Notes under the pieces: model-generated
Database searches by the model: none
Told to the model about the DNA's origin: nothing
Seen by the model: the letters and a program-made list of their open reading frames with translations, nothing else
Program-made: the position numbers and the translations under genes
Shown here: positions 1-5,806 of the stretch, in pieces
Layout: the number at the start of each line of letters is the position of its first letter
How positions within the stretch are numbered: the first letter of the stretch is position 1
Source: Prado023 sp036375875
GTDB taxonomy: Bacteria; Actinomycetota; Actinomycetes; S36-B12; CAIYMF01
Reading direction: 5' to 3'
NCBI GenBank assembly: GCA_036375875.1
Contig: DASVBK010000245.1
Coordinates: 1-8,425, forward strand
Length of the DNA stretch: 8,425 nt

Positions 1-248
1 GCCGCCCCGAAGGCGGCCGGCGCGAGCAGCGCAGCCCAGCGGCTGCACATCAGCCAACCGGCGATGGCACCCACCCCCGCACCGAGGACCAGGGCGACCA
101 GCGACTGCGTGGCGCTCATGGGGCCGCGCGGCATCGCCCAGGCCACCGCGAGCCCGGCGGCGGCGGCGGTGACCAGGGCAGCGATCACCCTGGACGATCC
201 GCGGGAGCTCGTGGGGGTGCGGTCGGGTGCGATCTGCGTGCTGGTCAC
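1..248 (-). CDS. N-terminal part of a membrane-anchored protein (possibly an alpha/beta hydrolase), cut by window edge
   Basis: The gene runs off the left edge; 82 codons are present with no stop. The chosen start is GTG at 248-246. It is preceded by an AAGGA ribosome site with a 7-nt gap, and it overlaps the stop of the upstream gene as GTGA, so the two are probably translationally coupled. The protein begins with about 20 polar residues. A hydrophobic segment follows at about residues 21-38, then a short RGPMSATQ loop and a second hydrophobic segment at about 50-66, then CSRWAALLAPAAFG. Two N-terminal membrane helices joined by an RGP-type loop and followed by SRWA-LLAP recall, from memory, the start of actinobacterial membrane-anchored alpha/beta hydrolases. 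The catalytic part lies outside the window, so this family call is a weak inference; the membrane location is well supported. It is probably co-transcribed with the 245-868 gene. Confidence 0.6.
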   Translation of the reverse strand, partial: MTSTQIAPDRTPTSSRGSSRVIAALVTAAAAGLAVAWAMPRGPMSATQSLVALVLGAGVGAIAGWLMCSRWAALLAPAAFGA

Positions 249-868
249 GATGCGTTCCTTCGCTCGTCGTTGATCCATGTGGCCAGGGCCAGGCCGATCC
301 CAGCCAGGAGGGCCAGGATCCCGATGACGCTGGGGACCACCACGGTCCGGATCACCTCGGGGGCCAGGTCATCACCGACCGCGAGGGTGGCGGTGGTCGC
401 GATGCCGTGGTCGGCCGTGCCGGCTCCGGTGCCCACCTGGTAGGTGCCGGTGCGCCCGGCGTCGAAGACGGCCACCGCCGTGCCCACTCGGCCGGGCGCC
501 CCGGGCACGTCATAGCGCAGGTCCCCCACGTAGGGGCGCACCCCGACCGGGGCGCCCTGCGGACCGATCACGGCCAGGTCGGCCGCCTCGACGGTGCCGG
601 ACCCGGAGCCCTCCACGTAGACGACGTGCGGACCGGTCTGGGTGATCGCCACGGACGTGACGCCGGGCACCTCGGCGCGCGCGAACTGCTCGGGGCGCTG
701 CACCTGGTCCAGGAAGCCCGTGACCGCCCACAGGGCGGCGGCCGTCGCACCGACGACCGCGACCAGCACGGCCAACGCGTAGCCCCGTCGGCCACTGCCC
801 GGCCGGGCGGGCGGGGAGGCCGCTGCGGAACCGCTGCGGGGCTGGCGAGGGGTGCTCGGGCGATCCAT
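245..868 (-). CDS. Two-TM membrane protein with extracytoplasmic beta-rich domain, function unknown
   Basis: A 207-aa protein I do not recognise by name. The start is ATG at 868-866, because an AGGAG ribosome site sits 5 nt upstream. The reading frame stays open further upstream, but that extension is low-complexity and crosses the divergent promoter region. Residues 1-28 are a Pro/Arg/Ser-rich cytoplasmic tail. TM1 is about 29-53. Residues 54-173 are a soluble segment rich in Val, Thr and Gly with the alternation of a beta-sandwich, including a YVEGSGSG turn and a GTYQVGTG strand. TM2 is about 175-199, followed by a short charged tail. It contains no cysteine. This layout suggests a protein anchored at both ends with a domain outside the cell. 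It is divergent from the kinase-regulator operon and precedes the 1-248 gene with a GTGA overlap, so it could be a target or accessory sensor of that system; this is inference from position only. Confidence 0.85.
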   Translation of the reverse strand: MDRPSTPRQPRSGSAAASPPARPGSGRRGYALAVLVAVVGATAAALWAVTGFLDQVQRPEQFARAEVPGVTSVAITQTGPHVVYVEGSGSGTVEAADLAVIGPQGAPVGVRPYVGDLRYDVPGAPGRVGTAVAVFDAGRTGTYQVGTGAGTADHGIATTATLAVGDDLAPEVIRTVVVPSVIGILALLAGIGLALATWINDERRNAS

Positions 869-905
869 GACGACTCCTGGCTGTGCGTCCTTCCACCCAA
901 GACTC

Positions 906-926
906 GCCCTCTCGGGCCCGGAGGGC
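906..926. repeat. Near-perfect 21-bp inverted repeat in divergent spacer
   Basis: The left arm GCCCTCTCGGG and right arm CCCGGAGGGC pair over 10 bp, with one extra T at 912 as the only irregularity. The site starts 38 bp upstream of the minus-strand ATG at 868. It could be a dimeric-protein operator or an RNA hairpin in the leader of the membrane-protein gene. The rest of the 869-1059 spacer is also structured: C and G runs at 961-966 and 976-981 form a 6-bp stem, and GTCCGC at 956-961 is mirrored by GCGGAC at 995-1000. No gene is visible in this spacer. Confidence 0.5.
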
Positions 927-1016
927 ATCGGTCCCCAGCCCGGACTTCGAGGGTCGTCCGCGGGGGCACGAGCACCCCCCGGATCCGTCTGCGGGCGGAC
1001 ACCCGTGAGCGGTCCT

Positions 1017-1030
1017 GAGACGGAGGTCTC
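1017..1030. promoter_or_regulatory. Small inverted repeat over the expected -35 region of the kinase operon
   Basis: GAGAC at 1017-1021 and GTCTC at 1026-1030 form a perfect 5-bp inverted repeat around GGAG. It covers the place where the -35 element would fall if the TAGCGT at 1047-1052 is the -10 box. That position suits an operator, perhaps for autoregulation. Five-bp repeats are common by chance in DNA this GC-rich, so support is weak. Confidence 0.25.
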
Positions 1031-1046
1031 GAGGGGGCGCGGGCAG

Positions 1047-1059
1047 TAGCGTCGGGTGC
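1047..1059 (+). promoter_or_regulatory. Putative -10 box for a leaderless kinase-regulator transcript
   Basis: TAGCGT at 1047-1052 fits the actinobacterial TAnnnT -10 pattern and ends 7 nt before the GTG start at 1060. That places a transcription start at or next to the start codon. There is no AGGAGG-like site at normal distance before the GTG, which agrees with leaderless translation. No convincing -35 is visible. Confidence 0.5.
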
Positions 1060-2238
1060 GTGAACGAGGCATGGTCGCGGCTGCGAAGCCTCGACAGTCG
1101 GCGACCCTGGGTCCTGGACAGCCTCCTCGCGGTGGCCATCTTCGTCGCCGCGGCCGCGTCAGCGGCGACGCCAGCCCCGCAGTATCGACCCCCCGACGCG
1201 ACCGTCTACGGGCTGATCGCCCTGGGTGCCGCGCCGTATGCCGTGCGTCGACGGTGGCCCCTGCCCGTCCTGGTGCTCGCGTCCATCCCGGTCCTGGCGC
1301 TGCTCGCGCTGGGGTACAGCTCCGCAGTCATCGGAGCCGCGCTGTTCCTGGCCGCCTACACCGTCGCCGCGTACTGCGATGCGCGCGTCACCTCGTTGGC
1401 GGTCGGGTACGCGGTGGTGGTGCTGCTGGGCGTCGCGCTGGTCGCTCCGACCACGATGGGGATCGCGGCCATGGTGACCAATGCAGCGCTCTTCGTCGGG
1501 GCCTTCGCCCTGGGCCGCGGTGCGCACGTCCGCCGGGAGAACGTCGTCCTGCTCCAGGAACGCGCGCAGCTGGCCGAACGGGCGCGTGCCGACGAGGCCC
1601 GGCGCGCGGTGGCCGACGAGCGGCTGCGCATCGCGCAGGAGCTGCACGACGTGCTGGGGCACTCGTTGGGCGTGATCGCGCTGCAGGCCGGGGTCGGGGC
1701 GCACGTGATCGACGCGGATCCCGCCGAGGCCAAGGCCTCCCTCGAGGCGATCTCCCGCACGAGCCGCACGTCGTTGGCCGAGGTCCGTCGGATCCTGGGC
1801 GCCCTGCGCACCGACACGGGCACGAGCGGCTACCACCCGCCGCCGGGGCTCGGCGCCCTCGACGCGCTCGCGGCGGACCTGACCGAGGCCGGCCTTCCGG
1901 TCCGGATCCACGTCCACGGGGTGCCCGACCAGGTGCCAGCAGCCCTCGACCTGACCGGGTACCGGGTCGTGCAGGAGGCGTTGACCAACGTGGTCAGGCA
2001 CGCTGGTGCGGCCCAGGCCGAGGTCACGGTGCGCTACGAGGACGGGATGGTCACGGTGCAGGTGGACGACGACGGGCGTGGGCCGGCCGTCCAGGGCGGC
2101 ACGACCGTCGGTCACGGCCAGGTCGGCATGCGCGAGCGCGTGGCGGTCTGGGGTGGCACCCTGCAGACCGGACCCCGCCCCGACGGGGGCTACCGGGTGC
2201 TGGCCACACTGCCCTTCGAACGCCAGGAGCACCCATGA
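1060..2238 (+). CDS. Two-component sensor histidine kinase, HisKA_3/NarX-DesK type
   Basis: A 392-aa membrane kinase expected to autophosphorylate and pass phosphate to the regulator encoded next to it. Residues 18-152 hold about six hydrophobic segments with only short loops, so there is no periplasmic sensor domain; signals are probably sensed in or at the membrane. A coiled-coil-like linker rich in Glu, Ala and Arg spans about 158-188. The dimerisation motif RIAQELHDVLGHSLGV carries the phospho-acceptor His196. The ATPase domain shows the N box QEALTN at 305-310, the G1 box DDDGRG at 336-341, and the G2 region GHGQVGMRERV at 351-361. The GTG start is chosen for its fit to the family and the TAGCGT box 7 nt upstream. 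The stop overlaps the regulator start as ATGA. Length and motif order are normal for the family. The signal sensed is not deducible. Confidence 0.96.
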   Translation: MNEAWSRLRSLDSRRPWVLDSLLAVAIFVAAAASAATPAPQYRPPDATVYGLIALGAAPYAVRRRWPLPVLVLASIPVLALLALGYSSAVIGAALFLAAYTVAAYCDARVTSLAVGYAVVVLLGVALVAPTTMGIAAMVTNAALFVGAFALGRGAHVRRENVVLLQERAQLAERARADEARRAVADERLRIAQELHDVLGHSLGVIALQAGVGAHVIDADPAEAKASLEAISRTSRTSLAEVRRILGALRTDTGTSGYHPPPGLGALDALAADLTEAGLPVRIHVHGVPDQVPAALDLTGYRVVQEALTNVVRHAGAAQAEVTVRYEDGMVTVQVDDDGRGPAVQGGTTVGHGQVGMRERVAVWGGTLQTGPRPDGGYRVLATLPFERQEHP

Positions 2239-2903
2239 TCCGTGTGGCCGTCGTGGACGACGAGGCCCTGGTCCGGCGCGGCCTCACGGTCCTGCTCCGC
2301 CTCGAACCGGGACTCGACGTCGTGGGGGAGGCCGAGGATGGGGCCGCGGCGATCGCCCTGGTGCGCCGGGAGCACCCGGACGTGGTGCTCATGGACATCC
2401 GGATGCCCGGCACCGACGGCCTGGCCGCGACCATGGCGCTGATGGCGGACCCGGACACCGCGTCCACGCGCGTGATCATCCTCACGACGTTCGACCTCGA
2501 CGAGTACGTCTTCGGTGCGATCCGCGCGGGCGCCAGCGGGTTCCTGCCCAAGGACACGAGCCCCGAGGAGCTGCTCACCGCCATCCGCGTCGTCGCCGAG
2601 GGGGACTCGCTGCTCACGCCCAAGGCCACCCGGCGCCTCATCGAGGAGTTCGTCCGACAGTCCCCCGTGCCGGAGCCCGCCCGGCCACCAGGCCTGGAGC
2701 TGCTCACCGACCGCGAGATCGAGGTGTGGCGCTCGGTGGCCCGCGGCCACTCCAACACCGAGCTCGCCGACGAGCTCGTCATCAGCTACGCCACCGCCAA
2801 GTCCCACGTCAGCAGCCTGTTGGCCAAGCTGCAGGTCCGCGACCGGGCGCAGCTGGTCATGCTCGCCTACGAGCACGGCGTCGTCACCCCCACCCGCGAC
2901 TGA
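2235..2903 (+). CDS. Response regulator, NarL/LuxR (FixJ) family
   Basis: A 222-aa DNA-binding regulator and the expected phosphorylation partner of the upstream kinase. The receiver domain spans about 1-120, with the acidic pair Asp8-Asp9, phospho-acceptor Asp54 in VVLMDIRMPG, Thr84 in VIILTTFD and Lys106 in GFLPKD, so all residues needed for phosphorylation and switching are present. A linker of about 35 residues leads to a LuxR-type helix-turn-helix at 157-216. It starts LTDREIEVW, and its probable recognition helix is TAKSHVSSLLAKL at 187-199. The ATG at 2235 overlaps the kinase stop by 4 bases and has an AGGAG site 5 nt upstream, so the pair is translationally coupled. The target genes are unknown. 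The divergent membrane genes, the operon's own promoter and the downstream transporter are the natural candidates by position. Confidence 0.97.
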   Translation: MIRVAVVDDEALVRRGLTVLLRLEPGLDVVGEAEDGAAAIALVRREHPDVVLMDIRMPGTDGLAATMALMADPDTASTRVIILTTFDLDEYVFGAIRAGASGFLPKDTSPEELLTAIRVVAEGDSLLTPKATRRLIEEFVRQSPVPEPARPPGLELLTDREIEVWRSVARGHSNTELADELVISYATAKSHVSSLLAKLQVRDRAQLVMLAYEHGVVTPTRD

Positions 2904-2940
2904 CGGTGGACCTCCTCGCGGCAGGCCCCTCGCTCGATGG

Positions 2941-3000
2941 GCCCACAGCGGACCGTGGATCCCGCGTGCTGCACGCCTGCGCAGGGCGGACGCTGTGGGC
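2941..3000. repeat. Exact 10-bp inverted repeat enclosing nested palindromes
   Basis: GCCCACAGCG at 2941-2950 is the exact reverse complement of CGCTGTGGGC at 2991-3000. Between them lie a 13-bp palindrome, GCGTGC-T-GCACGC (2964-2976), and CCTGCGCAGG (2976-2985). The right arm falls between the expected -35 and -10 of the next gene, and the left arm is 38 bp after the regulator's stop. It could act as an operator for the 3022 gene or as a structured terminator for the kinase-regulator transcript. There is no T tract, so a classic intrinsic terminator is not supported. Confidence 0.5.
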
Positions 3001-3009
3001 AGCCTGGCC

Positions 3010-3021
3010 TAGGGTCCTGCC
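3010..3021 (+). promoter_or_regulatory. Putative -10 box for a leaderless MmcQ/YjbR-family gene
   Basis: TAGGGT at 3010-3015 is followed by 6 nt and then the ATG at 3022. This is the spacing expected when transcription begins at the start codon. No Shine-Dalgarno-like sequence precedes the ATG. The matching -35 would lie near 2987-2992 and is not recognisable. Confidence 0.55.
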
Positions 3022-3435
3022 ATGAGCCCTGCTGCTGGGGGCACCCCGACCGCCGACGCCGTCCACGAGGCACTGCAGCGGCACGCGCTGGCCAAGCCCG
3101 GGGCCTGGCTCGACGAGCCGTGGGACGGCGACCTGGTCGCGAAGGTCGGCGATCGCATCTTCGCCTTCCTGGGGGGCGCCGACAGCGCGACGGTGGGGAT
3201 CAAGGCGGCGCCCACGCGCGAGGCGGCCGACGAGTGGCTGCTGCGATATCCCGACGACGCCGCAGTCATGCCCTACATCGGCAGGCACGGGTGGAACACG
3301 CTGCGCTGCGATGGCGCGATCCCGCTGGCTGAGCTCCTCGAGGCGATCGACACCTCGTACGACGCGGTGCTCGCCAAGCTGCCGCGGCGGCTGCGCCCGG
3401 CCGCGGGCGGCTCACCGCCTGCCGCCAAGGCCTGA
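3022..3435 (+). CDS. MmcQ/YjbR-family protein
   Basis: A 137-aa soluble protein of the MmcQ/YjbR family, a small single-domain fold annotated as DNA-binding-like, whose biochemical role is not settled. Family hallmarks are visible: KPGAWLDEPWDGDLVAKVG at about residues 28-46, FAFLGG, a VGIK strand followed by a helix with a TREAADEW motif, then MPYIGRHGWNTLRCDGAIP and a helix ending SYDAVLAKLPRRLRP. The length is slightly above the usual 115-120 residues because of a loose N-terminus and an Ala/Pro-rich tail after about residue 122. The start is the ATG preceded by the TAGGGT box. It lies 118 bp after the regulator and 154 bp before the transporter and appears to be transcribed on its own. 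No functional link to either neighbour can be shown. Confidence 0.9.
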   Translation: MSPAAGGTPTADAVHEALQRHALAKPGAWLDEPWDGDLVAKVGDRIFAFLGGADSATVGIKAAPTREAADEWLLRYPDDAAVMPYIGRHGWNTLRCDGAIPLAELLEAIDTSYDAVLAKLPRRLRPAAGGSPPAAKA

Positions 3436-3529
3436 GCCGGGACGTCTGCCGACGCCGGGGCCCTGCGGTCAGCGATCTCGGGGGCGAGGCCCGTGACAGC
3501 GCCGGCAGCGGTCAGGGGGAGACTGTGCC

Positions 3530-3548
3530 CGGCCCCGGTGGGGGGCCG
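3530..3548. repeat. Inverted repeat in transporter leader (first hairpin)
   Basis: CGGCCCC at 3530-3536 pairs exactly with GGGGCCG at 3542-3548 around a 5-nt loop. It lies within the 154-bp spacer 3436-3589, which holds no gene. The spacer also contains GCGGTCAG twice (3465-3472 and 3508-3515) and a GTGACA at 3493-3498 that resembles a -35 element but has no clear -10 partner. Confidence 0.4.
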
Positions 3549-3565
3549 CGACGCGGTTCGCGTCG
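3549..3565. promoter_or_regulatory. Perfect 17-bp palindrome just upstream of the transporter gene
   Basis: CGACGCG-GTT-CGCGTCG is a perfect 7-bp inverted repeat with a 3-nt centre, ending 24 bp before the ATG at 3590 and directly after another 7-bp hairpin. Size and symmetry suit an operator for a dimeric regulator such as a TetR-family repressor, which often control MMPL/RND pumps, though no such regulator gene is in the window. As RNA it would be a stable hairpin close to the ribosome site and could modulate translation. Confidence 0.45.
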
Positions 3566-3589
3566 GGGCGTGACGGGAGTCGAGGACTG

Positions 3590-5782
3590 ATGGACGAGCA
3601 GCACCACGCGGGCGTCGGCGATCCGCACAGCCGGTCGGGCATCCGGTTGCGTCGATGGCTGGTGCCGGCGCTGCTCATCGTCGCCTGGCTGGTGCTCGGC
3701 GCCGTCGCGGGGCCGTACTCGGGGCGGCTCAGCGAGGTGCAGGAGAACGACTCGGCCACGTTCCTGCCTGCGCAGGCCGAGTCCACCCGGGTGCTCGAGC
3801 TGCAGAAGAGCTTCAACCCGACGCAGGCGCTGCCGGCCGTCGTGGTCTACGAGTTCGACGCGCCCGTGGACCAGGCCGCGCTGGCAGCGATCGCGACCGA
3901 CATCGAGCAGATCACGGCGATCCCCGGCGTGCAGCCCGACGTCGTCGGCCCGATCCCCAGCGAGGATGGCCGGGCCGCCACGGTCCTGGCCAGCGTGGTC
4001 ATCCAGGACGACACCGAGCCCGGGGCCGAGGTCGAGCGGATCCGCGAGGTGCTGGCCGACAGCCCGGCCCGCGAGCTCGGCGCCGCCGTCTACGTCACCG
4101 GGCCGTTGGGGTTCCTCGCCGACTTCACCGAGGCCTTCGGCGAGATCGACGGGCTGCTCCTCCTCGTGGCCCTCGCCGTCGTGCTCGTGATCCTGCTGAT
4201 CGTCTACCGGAGCCCGATCCTGCCCTTCGTCGTGCTGCTCACCGCGCTGTTCGCGCTCAGCGCCGCCTCGCTGGTCATCTACCTGCTCGCCGACGCGGGC
4301 GCCATCACCCTGAACGGCCAGGCCCAGGGGATCCTCTTCATCCTGGTGATCGGCGCGGCGACCGACTACTCGCTGCTCGTCGTCTCACGCTTCCGGGAGG
4401 AGCTGCGCCGCACCGAGTACCCGGCCGATGCGATGGGCCGCACGCTGCGGGGCACGTGGGAGGCGATCGTGGCCTCGGCCGGCACCGTGGCCCTGGGGGT
4501 CATGACGCTGCTGCTCTCCGAGCTCAACGCCAACCGGGGCCTGGGACCGGTCGCGGCGATCGGCGTCGGCTTCTCGATGGTCGCCGCGCTCACGTTCCTG
4601 CCCGCCGTGCTCGTGATGCTGGGACGGCGTGCGTACTGGCCGGCCAAGCCGAAGCTCGACATGGTCGACCCGCAGTCGCAGGTGCGCGGCTTCTGGGCCC
4701 GGGTGGCCGAGTTCGTCGACAAGCGGACCCGGCTCGTGCTCACCGGCTCGCTCGTGCTGCTCCTGGGACTGGCCGCGTTCCTGCCCATGTTCAAGGCCGA
4801 GGGCATCCCCACCACCGACTTCTTCATGGTCGACGTCGAGTCGACCCAGGGGCAGGACGCCCTGGCCCGCCACTTCCCGGCCGGCTCGGGCAGCGAGACG
4901 GTCGTGATCGGCCCCGCCGCCCAGGCCGCCGCGATGGCCCAGGTGGCCGGCGCCACCGACGGGGTCGCCGCCGTCGTGCCGGTGACCGCCGGGCCACCCG
5001 GGCCCGAGGCGCAGCCCGTCGTCGTCGACGGGAAGGTGCAGTTGCAGGTCACCCTCGCGGACCAGGCGGATTCAGCGGCCGCCGAGCGCACGGTGGAGGC
5101 GCTGCGCGAGGGCCTGGACGCCGTGAGCGCCGACGCGCTCGTCGGTGGCACGACGGCCACGGCCCTCGACACCAACACCGCCACCCAGCAGGACCTGCGG
5201 GTGATCATCCCCGCGGTGCTGGTGGTCACCCTGCTGGTGCTGATCCTGCTGCTGCGCGCCCTCGTCGCCCCACTGCTGCTCGTGGCGACCGTGGTGCTCT
5301 CGTTCGCCGCCACGCTGGGCCTCAGCGCGATCGTCTTCTACGGGATCATGGACCTGCCCGGTGCCGACGCCTCCGTGCCGCTGTACGCGTTCGTGTTCCT
5401 GGCGGCCCTGGGGGTGGACTACAACATCTTCCTGATGACACGGGCGCGGGAGGAGACGATCCAGTTCGGCAACCGGGCCGGTGTCCTGCGCGCGCTGGCC
5501 GTGACCGGCGGGGTCATCACCAGCGCTGGACTGGTCCTGGCAGCCACGTTCAGCGCGCTGGCGATCCTCCCGCTGCTGTTCCTGTTCCAGATCGCGTTCA
5601 TCGTGGCCGTCGGCGTGCTGCTCGACACCATCGTCGTGCGCTCCCTGGTGGTGCCGGCATCGGTGGTCCTGATCGGCCCCAAGACCTGGTGGCCGAGCAA
5701 GCTCGCCCGGCACGAGGACCTCGATCCGGAGCAGGCCCTCGAGGTGGCCACGACCGGGCACACCCACCAGGCGCTCGACTGA
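3590..5782 (+). CDS. MMPL/RND-family membrane transporter
   Basis: A complete 730-aa inner-membrane exporter of the MMPL family, which moves lipids, hydrophobic compounds or drugs using the proton gradient; the substrate here is unknown. The layout is the standard twofold one. TM1 is at about 23-42, followed by an external porter loop to about 183. TM2-TM6 span about 184-345. After a cytoplasmic linker come TM7 at about 382-400 and a second external loop (401-540, containing GIPTTDFF and HFPAGSGSE). TM8-TM12 run to about 700. The paired proton-relay motifs are intact: Asp259-Tyr260 in GAATDYSLLVVSRFREE and Asp610-Tyr611 in ALGVDYNIFLMTRAREE, the equivalents of the DY pairs of MmpL3. The protein contains no cysteine. 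The ATG has GAGGA 3 nt upstream or GGGAG 10 nt upstream. A short hydrophilic tail of about 30 residues replaces the long C-terminal domain of mycobacterial MmpL3. It stands alone, with two hairpins in its leader. Confidence 0.96.
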   Translation: MDEQHHAGVGDPHSRSGIRLRRWLVPALLIVAWLVLGAVAGPYSGRLSEVQENDSATFLPAQAESTRVLELQKSFNPTQALPAVVVYEFDAPVDQAALAAIATDIEQITAIPGVQPDVVGPIPSEDGRAATVLASVVIQDDTEPGAEVERIREVLADSPARELGAAVYVTGPLGFLADFTEAFGEIDGLLLLVALAVVLVILLIVYRSPILPFVVLLTALFALSAASLVIYLLADAGAITLNGQAQGILFILVIGAATDYSLLVVSRFREELRRTEYPADAMGRTLRGTWEAIVASAGTVALGVMTLLLSELNANRGLGPVAAIGVGFSMVAALTFLPAVLVMLGRRAYWPAKPKLDMVDPQSQVRGFWARVAEFVDKRTRLVLTGSLVLLLGLAAFLPMFKAEGIPTTDFFMVDVESTQGQDALARHFPAGSGSETVVIGPAAQAAAMAQVAGATDGVAAVVPVTAGPPGPEAQPVVVDGKVQLQVTLADQADSAAAERTVEALREGLDAVSADALVGGTTATALDTNTATQQDLRVIIPAVLVVTLLVLILLLRALVAPLLLVATVVLSFAATLGLSAIVFYGIMDLPGADASVPLYAFVFLAALGVDYNIFLMTRAREETIQFGNRAGVLRALAVTGGVITSAGLVLAATFSALAILPLLFLFQIAFIVAVGVLLDTIVVRSLVVPASVVLIGPKTWWPSKLARHEDLDPEQALEVATTGHTHQALD

Positions 5783-5800
5783 GCGGGGCGCCGCCCTCGC
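5783..5800. terminator. Possible bidirectional hairpin between convergent genes
   Basis: Only 24 bp separate the stop codons of the transporter and the minus-strand gene. Most of that gap is a hairpin: GCGGGGC (5783-5789), a 3-nt loop, then GCCC-T-CGC (5793-5800) with one bulged T. There is no U tract on either side. GC-rich hairpins without U tracts are common ends of actinobacterial genes, so a terminator role is plausible but not certain. Confidence 0.4.
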
Positions 5801-5806
5801 ATGCCC

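Noticed and set aside
869..1072. N-terminal extension of the minus-strand membrane protein up to position 1072
   Set aside because: The extension has no ribosome site and a low-complexity sequence, and it would overlap the kinase promoter and start. ATG 868 has AGGAG 5 nt upstream.
1159..2232. Minus-strand 357-codon open frame opposite the kinase
   Set aside because: It is rich in Arg, Gln, His and Gly, as expected from the complement of a high-GC gene, and shows no domain.
1056..2234. Upstream extension of the response-regulator frame to position 1056, giving 615 codons
   Set aside because: The frame is open by GC bias only. The real regulator begins at ATG 2235 with a ribosome site and ATGA overlap, and the kinase is encoded in the other frame.
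4366..5313. Minus-strand 315-codon open frame opposite the transporter
   Set aside because: Its Ser/Thr/Ala-rich composition is typical of an antisense shadow; the sense frame is a clear MMPL protein.
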